This document shows, in pieces, positions 8,443-16,735 of a stretch of DNA of 64,000 nucleotides (within the stretch, counting starts at the first letter, position 1; each line of letters starts with the position of its first letter). The DNA comes from an uncultured Pelagibacteraceae bacterium (GTDB lineage: Bacteria > Pseudomonadota > Alphaproteobacteria > Pelagibacterales > Pelagibacteraceae): NCBI GenBank assembly GCA_902633985.1, contig CACPHV010000006.1:1-64000 (forward strand). Direction: 5' to 3'. The notes under the pieces were generated by a model, which worked only from the letters and a program-made list of their open reading frames with translations, made no database searches and was not told the origin of the DNA. The position numbers were made by a program, and so were the translations under genes.

Positions 8443-8475
8443 CTTTAGCTCCCGGTTTTTAAGGACTATCTTTTT
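8422..8475 (+). promoter_or_regulatory. Perfect 12-bp hairpin sequestering the LysE ribosome site
   Basis: AAGATAGTCCTT (8422-8433) and AAGGACTATCTT (8461-8472) are exact reverse complements around a 27-base loop, followed by a five-T run (8471-8475). The 3' arm begins with AAGGA, the only good Shine-Dalgarno for the ATG at 8478, 12 bases away. Pairing with TCCTT in the 5' arm would hide it. In plus-strand RNA it could thus be a terminator-like or ribosome-blocking leader switch. The loop (AGCCATC...AGCTCCCGG) does not match a riboswitch I recognise. Confidence 0.55.
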
Positions 8476-8477
8476 AT

Positions 8478-9092
8478 ATGCTCCCCCTAGATTTTATACT
8501 TTATCTACAGATAATTATTTTTTTATTTATTACACCCGGAACTCCTAGGATTGTAATTATCTCCTATTCAATGAATTACGGTATCGGAAAATGTATATGG
8601 TCTGCTTTAGGGGATGTAACTGCAAATTTGATTCAGGCAACTTTAGTTATTTTTGTCATTGGATCTTTTTTTTCAGAAAACTCAATGATACTTAATGCGT
8701 TTAAATGGATCGGAATAATTTATTTATTATATTTAGCTTATGATATTTATAAATCTCGACCAAAAAGTATTTCAAGCGAAGGAGAAATAGAAAAAAGTAA
8801 CTTATCTTTTTTTAGAGATGGTTTTTTAGTTGCTGGTACAAGTCCTAAGGCTTGGATGTTTTTTCCTTTTATTTTTCCACAATTTATTGATTTTAATTCT
8901 AATTTATTGGTTCAATTTGTAATTTTAATTACAACTTACATCGTTTTAGATTTTTTATCTTTGATTGGCTATGCAATGCTTGCACAGAAATTAATTAAGT
9001 GGATCACTGCTAATCCAAAAACAATTAATACAATTTCTGCGAGTGTTTTAGTAATTATTGCCGCAATAATTGTTGTAACTCAACAATATTAA
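8478..9092 (+). CDS. LysE/RhtB-family amino-acid exporter
   Basis: 204-residue inner-membrane protein with about six hydrophobic helices. It begins with the family's PGP-type motif, here ITPGTPRIVIISYSMNYGI; the canonical Pro is shifted and replaced by Thr-Pro. Later it has SFFRDGFLVAGTSPKAWMFF, matching the conserved NPK-type motif as SPK. LysE/RhtB proteins export lysine, homoserine, threonine and related amino acids by proton exchange. ATG 8478 places the PGT motif about 20 residues in, as is usual. A second LysE-family gene lies at 53080. Expression may be controlled by the hairpin immediately upstream. Confidence 0.85.
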   Translation: MLPLDFILYLQIIIFLFITPGTPRIVIISYSMNYGIGKCIWSALGDVTANLIQATLVIFVIGSFFSENSMILNAFKWIGIIYLLYLAYDIYKSRPKSISSEGEIEKSNLSFFRDGFLVAGTSPKAWMFFPFIFPQFIDFNSNLLVQFVILITTYIVLDFLSLIGYAMLAQKLIKWITANPKTINTISASVLVIIAAIIVVTQQY

Positions 9093-9178
9093 TTAGATTT
9101 GGCCTTTATTGCCACTTGCATAAAATAAAATTTCTTTATTTAATCAGCACATAATTAATTAATTAAAGAGGAAATAAA

Positions 9179-10417
9179 ATGAAATTAAATAAAATAATTT
9201 TAAGTTTTGTTTCTGCATTAGTGATTTTATTTTCAACTTCGGTTGCATCTTTTGCAAAAGTTGTTGGAGACAAAATTATTTTAGGTGCTGCGATTTCCCT
9301 AACAGGTAAATACTCATCAAATGGTGTTCATACTCAAAATGGTTACAACATGGCCGTTGACAGAATTAACAGCATGGGTGGTGTTAAAGTTGGTGGAAAG
9401 ACTTATAAGTTTGACATAATTTATTACGATGATGAATCAAACCCTAAGAGAGCTGCACAGCTTGCAGAAAGATTAATATCACAAGATGGAGTTGAGTTTA
9501 TGCTTGGCCCTTACAGTTCAGGTTTAACTAAAGCGATTGCACCAGTAACTGAAAAATATGGTGTTCCAATGGTTGAAGCAAATGGTGCATCTAGATCTTT
9601 GTTTACAAAAGGTTATAAATATCTATTTGCTGTATTAGCTCCAGCCAACTTGTATCTTGATGTTGCTATCGAAACAGCGGTTGAGTTAAATGGCGGAAAA
9701 CCAGTAAGAATTGCACAAGCGTTTGAACAAGATGCATTCTCACAGGACGTTAGATTAGGTATTTTAGATGCTGCAGAAAGAACTGGTTCTAAAATTATAA
9801 TCGACGATAAATTACCTAAAGAGCTAAATGATATGGCTGCTACTTTGGTTAAAGTAAAACAAATGAAACCAGATGTACTTGTTGTATCAGGTCACACAAA
9901 AGGTGCGTTAACTGCGATCAGACAAATTGCTGAAATGAAAGTTGATGTTCCTATGTTGGCTATGACTCACTGTGATGCTGCTAAGCTATCTAAACAGCAT
10001 GGCAAGAACTCACAGTACGCTCTTTGTGCTTCTCAATGGCACAAGTCACTAACTTATAAAGATGATTTCTTTAAAGATGGTATGACTTATGCTGCAGACT
10101 TTGAGAAAGAGTTTGGATATGATCCACCTTACCAATCTGCTGAATCTTCAGCTGCTTTATTGGTATTCAAAGATGCATTTGAAAGAGCAAATTCTTTTGA
10201 TCAAAAGAAAGTAAGAGATGCTCTTGCAGCTACGAATATGCAAACATTCTATGGAAATATTAAATTTGCACCTGGTGGTCAGAACGTTGACAAACCAATG
10301 GTACTTTTCCAAGTAATGTGTGATGCTTCAGGAAGTTGTGAAAACAAAGTTGTTGCTCCATTAAAATGGGCATCAGCTAAGTTGATACATCCAATTCCTA
10401 AGTGGTCAGAAAGATAA
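9179..10417 (+). CDS. livK: Branched-chain amino-acid-type ABC substrate-binding protein
   Basis: 412 residues with a signal peptide (LSFVSALVILFSTSVASFA, cut near SFA-KV). It is a type I periplasmic binding protein of the Leu/Ile/Val/urea/amide group: ILGAAISLTGKYSSNGVHTQ, then YYDDESNPKRAAQLAERLI and FMLGPYSSGLTKAIAPV. The ligand could be branched-chain amino acids or other amides or acids; sequence alone does not decide. AGAGGAA lies 7 bases before ATG. A strong terminator separates it from the permease genes, which fits the higher expression a binding protein needs. Confidence 0.9.
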   Translation: MKLNKIILSFVSALVILFSTSVASFAKVVGDKIILGAAISLTGKYSSNGVHTQNGYNMAVDRINSMGGVKVGGKTYKFDIIYYDDESNPKRAAQLAERLISQDGVEFMLGPYSSGLTKAIAPVTEKYGVPMVEANGASRSLFTKGYKYLFAVLAPANLYLDVAIETAVELNGGKPVRIAQAFEQDAFSQDVRLGILDAAERTGSKIIIDDKLPKELNDMAATLVKVKQMKPDVLVVSGHTKGALTAIRQIAEMKVDVPMLAMTHCDAAKLSKQHGKNSQYALCASQWHKSLTYKDDFFKDGMTYAADFEKEFGYDPPYQSAESSAALLVFKDAFERANSFDQKKVRDALAATNMQTFYGNIKFAPGGQNVDKPMVLFQVMCDASGSCENKVVAPLKWASAKLIHPIPKWSER

Positions 10418-10430
10418 AATAAAATACTAA

Positions 10431-10459
10431 AGCCCCCTAGTCATAGGGGGCTTTTTTTT
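10431..10459 (+). terminator. Intercistronic rho-independent terminator after livK
   Basis: AGCCCCCTA (10431-10439) pairs exactly with TAGGGGGCT (10444-10452) around a four-base loop and is followed by eight T (10452-10459). It lies between the binding-protein gene and its permease genes, so partial read-through probably sets a high binding-protein to permease ratio. Confidence 0.93.
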
Positions 10460-10481
10460 ATATAACCCAAAAATACTTTTT

Positions 10482-11375
10482 ATGGATTTTCTTGTATTTC
10501 AATATCCTATGATAACTCTTCAAGCTTGCTTGGATGGTATTTTGCTAGGAGTTTTGTTTGCATTGATTGCATATGGAATGGCACTTCAATGGGGCGTGAT
10601 GAATATAATTAACATTGCACAAGGAGATCTTGTAATTTTAGGAGGATACATTGCATACTTTATGTATCTCTATGGTATTCATCCAGCATGGGGAGTAATT
10701 GTTGCGCCAGTAATAATGTACTTTGTTGGTATAGCGATTTACAAACTCGTAATTAATAAAGTAGTAGATAGAGATCTATTTATCTCTATTTTAGCTACTT
10801 TTGGAATAAGTATTCTTTTCATGCAATTAATGAATTTTGCATTTGGTGCAGACGTCGTACTTGCAAATTCTGGTTATGGAACAACTATGTTGTTTGATAA
10901 CAATGTTGTGTTACCAAATTCAAAAATATTTTCAGCGTTTATTAGCATTGTATTTGCAGTTTGTTTGGTTATTTACATGAAAAAATCAAAGCTAGGACGT
11001 GCAATTAGAGCTACAGCTCAAAATGCAAGAGCTGCAAAGATTTTAGGTGTCGACACAGAAAAAGTTTATGCCGCAACATTTGGAATAAATGCTGCTCTTT
11101 GTGGTGTTGCTGGTGCTTTAATATCTATAACTTTCACAATTCATCCTTACATGGGACTGCCCTACACAATTAGATCTTTCATGATCGTAATTGTTGCAGG
11201 ATTAGGAAACTTACCTGGTGTAGCAATGTCTGGAATGGGATTAGGAGTATTTGAAGAATTTGCAGATTATATACTGGGTACAGAATTTAGAATTGGTTCA
11301 GTATTTTTATTATTAGTATTAATCCTGGTTTATAGAAGATTTAAACTTTCAAGAAAAAGAGAATATTTAAAGTAA
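10482..11375 (+). CDS. livH: LivH-type ABC permease
   Basis: 297-residue inner-membrane permease of the branched-chain amino-acid ABC family, with about eight hydrophobic helices. Family signatures include GILLGVLFALIAYGMALQWG, VMNIINIAQGDLVILGGYIAY near the N-terminus and GRAIRATAQNARAAKILGVD, the cytoplasmic loop that touches the ATPase. It forms the pore with LivM. It starts 22 bases after the terminator T-run and precedes livM by 14 bases. Confidence 0.92.
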   Translation: MDFLVFQYPMITLQACLDGILLGVLFALIAYGMALQWGVMNIINIAQGDLVILGGYIAYFMYLYGIHPAWGVIVAPVIMYFVGIAIYKLVINKVVDRDLFISILATFGISILFMQLMNFAFGADVVLANSGYGTTMLFDNNVVLPNSKIFSAFISIVFAVCLVIYMKKSKLGRAIRATAQNARAAKILGVDTEKVYAATFGINAALCGVAGALISITFTIHPYMGLPYTIRSFMIVIVAGLGNLPGVAMSGMGLGVFEEFADYILGTEFRIGSVFLLLVLILVYRRFKLSRKREYLK

Positions 11376-11389
11376 GATTGAGATGAAAA

Positions 11390-12439
11390 ATGAATAAGAA
11401 TTTTGTTTTATATGCAGCAATATTAATATTTGGATTAGCTGCCCCTTTTTTATTTCCAGCCTTTAAAGTTCAGCTGTCAATCCTTTGTGTTTTAATAGTT
11501 CTTGCTACTACTTGGAACATCCAAGGTGGCGAGATGGGCTATAATTCATTTGGAAATATATTATTTTATGGATTAGGAATGTACCTATGCGCTTCTGTTC
11601 AAGTTGGAATGTTTTTTCCATTAGCTGAATGGACAGAGAGTGGAGGGGAAAAAACATTTGTTCATACTCCAACACAGTTTTTTCAAGGTATGGCAGTTGG
11701 ACTAGTCGTAGCTGCTGTAGTTCCAACTATTGTAGCTGGTTTGATAGGATATTCTATTCTTGGACTTAGAGGACATTATTTTGCAATTTGTACATTAGGT
11801 TTAGGTGTAGCTGCGGGTGAAATTTCTGGCGGCATAGAAATTATTGGAGCAGGTCAAGGCTTTACTACACCACCTTTTCCAAATGTTGGTAGCTTAGAAG
11901 CAAGGGGGGAGTTTTTCTATTTCTTGAGCTTCTTCACATTAGTGCTCACATTCATTGCGGTTCGTTCAATCTATTCTACAAGATTTAAATTAATCCTTAA
12001 CGCTATTAGAGATAATGAGGACAAAGCTGAAGCAATGGGTATTGAAACAATGAAGTATAAAATTATTGGCTGGATGATCTCAGCTTTCTTCTGTGGATTG
12101 GCAGGAGGAATAATGGGTGGCTTGGTTGGATACATCGATTCAACAGATGTTGCATTTGACGGAAGAGAGATGGGAGTATTCATGGTTCTGATGGCAATAC
12201 TTGGAGGTAAAGGAACTCTTTGGGGCCCAATTATTGGTGCAACTATATTTCATATTTTTAAAGAGGGCTTTTGGACATTCTTTTTAGGTTGGCAGTATGT
12301 TGCTCTTGGAGTTTTGATTGTTGTGATTGTAATTTATTTCCCAGAAGGAATTATGGGATGGCTAAGGGAAAAATATCCAGAACGATTTGGTGAAGTAGTG
12401 GATGAAAAAGATCGTAAGGCACAGGTAGAACTTAAATGA
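11390..12439 (+). CDS. livM: LivM-type ABC permease
   Basis: 349-residue partner permease. It has many hydrophobic helices, the early TWNIQGGEMGYNSFGNILFYG segment, GLRGHYFAICTLGLGVAAGEI, and the coupling loop LNAIRDNEDKAEAMGIETMKYK typical of LivM. A short polar insertion (EWTESGGEKTFVHTPTQ, about residues 79-95) sits between helices. The C-terminus has a charged cytoplasmic tail. ATGA overlap with the downstream ATPase gene supports translational coupling. Confidence 0.92.
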   Translation: MNKNFVLYAAILIFGLAAPFLFPAFKVQLSILCVLIVLATTWNIQGGEMGYNSFGNILFYGLGMYLCASVQVGMFFPLAEWTESGGEKTFVHTPTQFFQGMAVGLVVAAVVPTIVAGLIGYSILGLRGHYFAICTLGLGVAAGEISGGIEIIGAGQGFTTPPFPNVGSLEARGEFFYFLSFFTLVLTFIAVRSIYSTRFKLILNAIRDNEDKAEAMGIETMKYKIIGWMISAFFCGLAGGIMGGLVGYIDSTDVAFDGREMGVFMVLMAILGGKGTLWGPIIGATIFHIFKEGFWTFFLGWQYVALGVLIVVIVIYFPEGIMGWLREKYPERFGEVVDEKDRKAQVELK

Positions 12440-13177
12440 GTATTTTAGAAGTTAGCAATGTAAGCAAATCATTTGGTGGCGTTAAAGCTAATGTTGATAT
12501 CTCAATGAATGTTGAAAAAGGAAAGATAGTTGGATTGATTGGACCAAATGGTTCAGGAAAAACTACATTATTTAATTCGATTGTAGGGACTTATCCAATA
12601 GATAATGGATCTATAAAATTTAATGGAAAAGAAGTTTCTGAGTTACCAGTTCCCGTAATTGCTAAGTTAGGATTATTGAGAACATTTCAGCAAACAAGAA
12701 TTTATGGAAAGCTTAATTGTATAGAAAATATGCTTATTAGCCATAAAGGTAGTGACGCAGATTTAATGAAAATATTTTCAAAAATTCCACAAGAATTAAC
12801 AGATAAAGCAGAAAATTTATTAAATTTTGTAGGTTTATATCAAAAAAGAAAGCTAAGAGCTGGAGATCTGTCTTTTGGTCAGCAAAAATTACTAGAGCTT
12901 GCTATGGCATTAATGAATGAACCAGAGATGTTATTACTAGATGAACCCACGGCTGGAATTAATCCGACACTGATAAATGGTATTATTGATAGATTAATTA
13001 AAATTAACCAAGATTTTGGGATTACTCTTTTGGTTATTGAACACAATATGAGAGTGATTATGCAACTAGCAGAAAATATTTTTTTGTTTAGCTCATGGTA
13101 AAATGTTAGCTAATGGATCGCCAGACGAAATTAAAAACGATAAACGTGTTATTGACGCGTATTTAGGAGCTCAATAA
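12436..13177 (+). CDS. livG: LivG-type ABC ATPase with a C-terminal frameshift
   Basis: ABC ATPase with Walker A GPNGSGKTT, signature LSFGQQ, Walker B LLLDEPTAG and the switch His of VIEHNMRV. The frame as sequenced ends at TAA 13099-13101 after NIFLFSSW (221 residues). Removing one T from the seven-T run at 13079-13085 gives IFCLAHGKMLANGSPDEIK and a normal LivG end (AYLGAQ, stop 13175-13177), 246 residues in all. The repaired stop overlaps the livF ATG as TAATG, exactly the coupling used elsewhere here. All catalytic motifs precede the shift, so even the short form might bind ATP. This may be a sequence error or slippage-tolerant site. Confidence 0.86.
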
Positions 13178-13962
13178 TGGCTAATCAATATGAAGTACTA
13201 GGAAAAGCTCCTACACCAGATGATTTAAAAAAATTATCTCCAAACGAAGTTCATTTAACTATTAAAAATTTAAACGCAGGTTATGGAAAAATGGAAATTT
13301 TACACAACTTTGATTTATTCGTGAATAAAGCTCAGTCTTTATGTTTAATTGGACCTAATGGTGCAGGTAAATCTACAATTCTTCATTCAATATATGGTTT
13401 TACAAATATTTTTTCTGGTCAAATTGAACTTGAAGGTAAAGAAATTACAAATCTTACCCCAGCAGAAAAGTTAAAGTCAGTTGGTATAGCTTATATATTG
13501 CAGGATAACTCTGTATTTCCAGATATGACAGTAGAAGAAAACTTATTAATGGGAGGATATATAAAAGAAAAAACAGATGAATCGTATGAAGAGGCTGAAA
13601 GAATTTTTGAAAAGTATGAAAGGTTAAGAAATAGAAGAAACCAACCTGCAAAAGTTTTATCCGGTGGGGAGAGAAGATTGCTAGAAATATCTAGAGCGTT
13701 AGTTATGAAACCTTCAGTACTTTTAGTAGACGAACCGTCAATTGGACTTGAACCTAGATATATTGAGATGGTTTTTGAAATATTAAGAGATCTTCAGCAA
13801 AATGAGAAAAAAACAATCATTCTAGTAGAACAAAATGCCAAAAAAGGATTGGAGTTTGCAGATATAGGATACGTTTTAGTATCTGGGCAAACTGCAATTG
13901 CAGGTAAAGGAGACGATTTACTTCAAAATCCTGATGTTGGTAGACTGTTCCTAGGTGGATAA
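13177..13962 (+). CDS. livF: LivF-type ABC ATPase
   Basis: 261 residues, with a ~25-residue polar N-terminal extension ahead of the ATPase core. Walker A is GPNGAGKST, the Q-loop is YILQDNSVFPDMTVEENL, the signature LSGGERR, Walker B LLVDEPSIGLEP, and the switch His position is replaced by Gln in LVEQNAKKGL, as is normal for LivF. It energises the LivHM pore with LivG. Its stop overlaps the azlC start by one base (TAATG), so the exporter genes are part of the same transcript. Confidence 0.92.
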   Translation: MANQYEVLGKAPTPDDLKKLSPNEVHLTIKNLNAGYGKMEILHNFDLFVNKAQSLCLIGPNGAGKSTILHSIYGFTNIFSGQIELEGKEITNLTPAEKLKSVGIAYILQDNSVFPDMTVEENLLMGGYIKEKTDESYEEAERIFEKYERLRNRRNQPAKVLSGGERRLLEISRALVMKPSVLLVDEPSIGLEPRYIEMVFEILRDLQQNEKKTIILVEQNAKKGLEFADIGYVLVSGQTAIAGKGDDLLQNPDVGRLFLGG

Positions 13963-14666
13963 TGATTAATAAAAATTTTTTCTTTAAAGGATATAGATCT
14001 ATATTTACTCATGATAGTCCAGCTATAGCTCTTACTTGTTGCTTTATAGCTATTGGTGCTCTGTTTAAAAATTTAGGTTTCAATATTCAAGAAAGTATTT
14101 TTTCAACTGTTTTAACTTATGCTTTACCGGGTTCATTGGTGATGGCAGAGTCTATGTTGATTGGAGCATCTTTATTAAATATTTTTCTAGCGGTTTGGTT
14201 TGTAAATGCTCGACTTTATCCAATGGCTGTATCTTTATTTCCTTTAATGATGCACAAGTCTCAACCTAAGTGGAAGTATTACTTTTCTTGTCATTTTATT
14301 GCTATTTCAGCGTGGTTAATAATGAAAAGTAATTATAAGAAAATTCCAAAAGAATATAGGATCGATTACTGGATTGGAATTGGAACTGCAACAGTAAGTG
14401 TATCTGTTATTGGAACGTTTATAGGTTTTTATTTTTCAGAATTCATGAATAAAGATATGATGATTGGATTAGCAATTCTTAATCCAGTATATTTTTTATG
14501 CATGATGGTAGGAGCATCAAAAACTATACAAGTTACATTATCTGTCTTACTTGGAATAATTTTAGGACCAATTATTTATTTATTTTCACCTGAGTGGTCA
14601 ATTCTGTTAGCAGGTGTAATCGGTGGAAGTATAGCTTATTTAGTTGGAGAGTATAATGTCAGCTAA
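13962..14666 (+). CDS. azlC: AzlC-family branched-chain amino-acid exporter, large subunit
   Basis: 234-residue membrane protein of the AzlC family. It has the typical LTYALPGSLVMAESMLIGAS segment and FVNARLYPMAVSLFPLMM, followed by several hydrophobic helices. AzlC works with the small AzlD to export branched-chain amino acids (azaleucine resistance in Bacillus). Here it is coupled by TAATG to an importer ATPase gene, so import and export of similar substrates may be co-regulated. The overlap with azlD confirms pairing. Confidence 0.85.
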   Translation: MINKNFFFKGYRSIFTHDSPAIALTCCFIAIGALFKNLGFNIQESIFSTVLTYALPGSLVMAESMLIGASLLNIFLAVWFVNARLYPMAVSLFPLMMHKSQPKWKYYFSCHFIAISAWLIMKSNYKKIPKEYRIDYWIGIGTATVSVSVIGTFIGFYFSEFMNKDMMIGLAILNPVYFLCMMVGASKTIQVTLSVLLGIILGPIIYLFSPEWSILLAGVIGGSIAYLVGEYNVS

Positions 14667-14979
14667 TATCGTTTATGCAATTTTAGTTACATCTCTTGCT
14701 ACATTTTTATCTAGATTTTTAGGTGCTCTCACCTCTCAAGGTATTAAGAAAACATCAAAACTTTTTAAGTGGTTTAATTGTTTAGCCTATGCAACTTTAG
14801 CAGCATTAATAGCAAGAACTATAATTTTTCCTGCTGGTGTGTTAATTGAAGCTAGTTATTACAGTAGATCAATTGTTGTAATTTTATCCTTGTTTATTTT
14901 TTTTATTTCTAAGAAAAACTTTGTTTATCCTACAATTTTCTCAGCTATTTGTATGGCAATAATTAACAATCATATCTGA
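14656..14979 (+). CDS. azlD: AzlD-family exporter small subunit
   Basis: 107-residue hydrophobic protein with four likely helices, matching AzlD (DUF931-type). It has the early FLSRFLGALTSQGIKK segment and WFNCLAYATLAALIARTIIFP, which match the family. ATG 14656 overlaps azlC by 11 bases and is preferred over an in-frame TTG at 14644. It forms an export complex with AzlC. A 40-base gap separates it from glaH. Confidence 0.82.
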   Translation: MSANIVYAILVTSLATFLSRFLGALTSQGIKKTSKLFKWFNCLAYATLAALIARTIIFPAGVLIEASYYSRSIVVILSLFIFFISKKNFVYPTIFSAICMAIINNHI

Positions 14980-15018
14980 TTAAATTGATTTATAAAATAA
15001 GGTAAAATAAAATTTATA

Positions 15019-15930
15019 ATGCAAAAAATTACAGGCATAGACATTCAAAAACACGATAAATCAAATAGGATTATAAAAATTAGTTTAGAAAATGATATAA
15101 TAGATAAATTAATTTTCCCATTTAATAAATTTGATTTAACAGCATTAGAGCTAAAACCATTTACAAGATTTACTTTAGCTAAAAGTTTAGATGATTTAAC
15201 AAATAATAAATTAAGTGAATTAATGAACTCAATTATTAGAGATAGATCTACAGGTTGCTTTATTATTGGACCAAAAAATATAACTGCAAAAATTAATGAT
15301 ACATTTTTAGTTAAGTTATCAACTGCAATAGCCCATCTAATTGGTGTACCTAATCATGATGCCATGGCAGGAAAATATTATGCTCGTTTTCATGTTAAAC
15401 ATGAAGATAGTAGCGACTCTTATTTAAGAAAGGCTTATAGGAATATGGATCTTCATACAGATGGGACATATGTTAAAGATGTAACCGATTGGTTAATTAT
15501 GACAAAAATTGATGAGCAAAATGTTAAAGGCGGTGAAACAGCTATGTTGCACCTTGATGACTGGGAACATTGTAAAGATTTATATAATGATCCAGTAGGA
15601 AGACAGAATTTTGTTTGGGGATCACCGAAAAGTAAAAATATTGATTACAAGGTAGAGCACCCAGTTTTTTCGACTGATAAAGAGGGAAGACCAACGATAT
15701 CTTATATAGATCAATTTCCAGAACCTCAAAATATGGATCAAGGAAATTTTTTACAAAGATTATCTGATGGATTAGAGGAAAGTAAAAATAAAATAATTAC
15801 GAAATTGCCTGTTGGATTCTCTGTGATTGCAAATAATTATTTCTGGCTTCATGGAAGAAAACCTTTCAAAGAAAACAAGGAATTAAGCAGAGAATTACTA
15901 AGAATTAGAGGTTCTTTTTTTGTTAATTAA
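15019..15930 (+). CDS. glaH: Glutarate 2-hydroxylase GlaH (CsiD)
   Basis: 303-residue Fe(II)/2-oxoglutarate dioxygenase closely following E. coli GlaH/CsiD along its length. The metal triad is H146 and D148 in LHTDGTYV plus H279 in FWLHGR, and RRELM-like RELLRIRG near the end binds 2-oxoglutarate. Other matches are KIDEQNVKGGETAMLHLDDW, YIDQFPEP and the ending RGSFF. GlaH turns glutarate, a lysine breakdown product, into L-2-hydroxyglutarate. The usual partner LhgO is not visible in this window. It lies between two amino-acid-type ABC importers. Confidence 0.93.
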   Translation: MQKITGIDIQKHDKSNRIIKISLENDIIDKLIFPFNKFDLTALELKPFTRFTLAKSLDDLTNNKLSELMNSIIRDRSTGCFIIGPKNITAKINDTFLVKLSTAIAHLIGVPNHDAMAGKYYARFHVKHEDSSDSYLRKAYRNMDLHTDGTYVKDVTDWLIMTKIDEQNVKGGETAMLHLDDWEHCKDLYNDPVGRQNFVWGSPKSKNIDYKVEHPVFSTDKEGRPTISYIDQFPEPQNMDQGNFLQRLSDGLEESKNKIITKLPVGFSVIANNYFWLHGRKPFKENKELSRELLRIRGSFFVN

Positions 15931-15962
15931 TTCAATATAATCAATATAAAGTATCCAAAATT

Positions 15963-16730
15963 ATGAATTTAGGTTTTATTGGTACTGGAAAAATTGCAGC
16001 TTCAGTGATTACTGGAATATGTAAATCAAAAATTTTTTATAAGAAAATTATTATTTCCTCTAGAAATAAAAAAATAGCTCTTGGTTTAAAAAGAAAGTTT
16101 AAAGAAATAGTTATTGCTAAGAATAATCAACAAATTGTAGATCAATCTAATTGGGTGTTTTTATCTGTTACACCTACTGTTGGTGAAAAAATTATTAAAG
16201 ATTTAAAATTTAAATCGACCCAAACGGTTATTAGTTTTATTTCAACAATTACTTTATCTCAATTAAAGAAAGCAATTAAAGTAAAAGCAAAAATTGTAAG
16301 AGCAATACCACTGCCTCCAATTTCATTAAAGAAAGGTCCTGTACCTATTTGTCCCCCTAATTCAAAAGTTAAAGCGTTTTTCAATAACTTGGGCACAACT
16401 GTAGAAATTAAGAATGAAAAATCGTCTATAAATTTTTGGTCAACCTCTGGCATGATGGCACCTTTTTATGAGATGTTGAGAGTAATGACTGATTGGTTGG
16501 TAAAAAGAGGGGTAAAAAGAAATAATGCTCAAAAATATATTACTTCTTTATTTTTAGCTTTATCTGAAGATGCTGTTGTAAATTCAAAAGAAAATTTAAA
16601 GAATTTAGTAAAAGAGTCTCAAACGCCAAAAGGTTTAAACGAACAAGGTGTGAAAGAATTAACTAAAGCTGGATTTTATAGATCTCTAGAAAGAACATTA
16701 AATATTATTCACAGAAGACTTAACAAATAA
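15963..16730 (+). CDS. Pyrroline-5-carboxylate reductase-like (ProC family)
   Basis: 255-residue NAD(P)-dependent reductase of the ProC family. The Rossmann motif GFIGTGKIAASVITGI is at the N-terminus, and the middle has AIPLPPISLKKGPVPICPP in place of the canonical MPNTP stretch. The C-terminal helical dimer domain follows, ending in KGLNEQGVKELTKAGFYRSL, where ProC has the TSPGGTT-type active-site loop. The altered motifs suggest a substrate other than pyrroline-5-carboxylate. It precedes the second ABC cluster by 5 bases, so its substrate may relate to what that importer takes up. Confidence 0.8.
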   Translation: MNLGFIGTGKIAASVITGICKSKIFYKKIIISSRNKKIALGLKRKFKEIVIAKNNQQIVDQSNWVFLSVTPTVGEKIIKDLKFKSTQTVISFISTITLSQLKKAIKVKAKIVRAIPLPPISLKKGPVPICPPNSKVKAFFNNLGTTVEIKNEKSSINFWSTSGMMAPFYEMLRVMTDWLVKRGVKRNNAQKYITSLFLALSEDAVVNSKENLKNLVKESQTPKGLNEQGVKELTKAGFYRSLERTLNIIHRRLNK

Positions 16731-16735
16731 ATCAA

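Noticed and set aside
8422-8475. Known riboswitch (SAM-II, SAM-V, glycine)
   Set aside because: The loop sequence does not show the conserved cores of these classes that I know, and the downstream gene is an exporter not typical for them.
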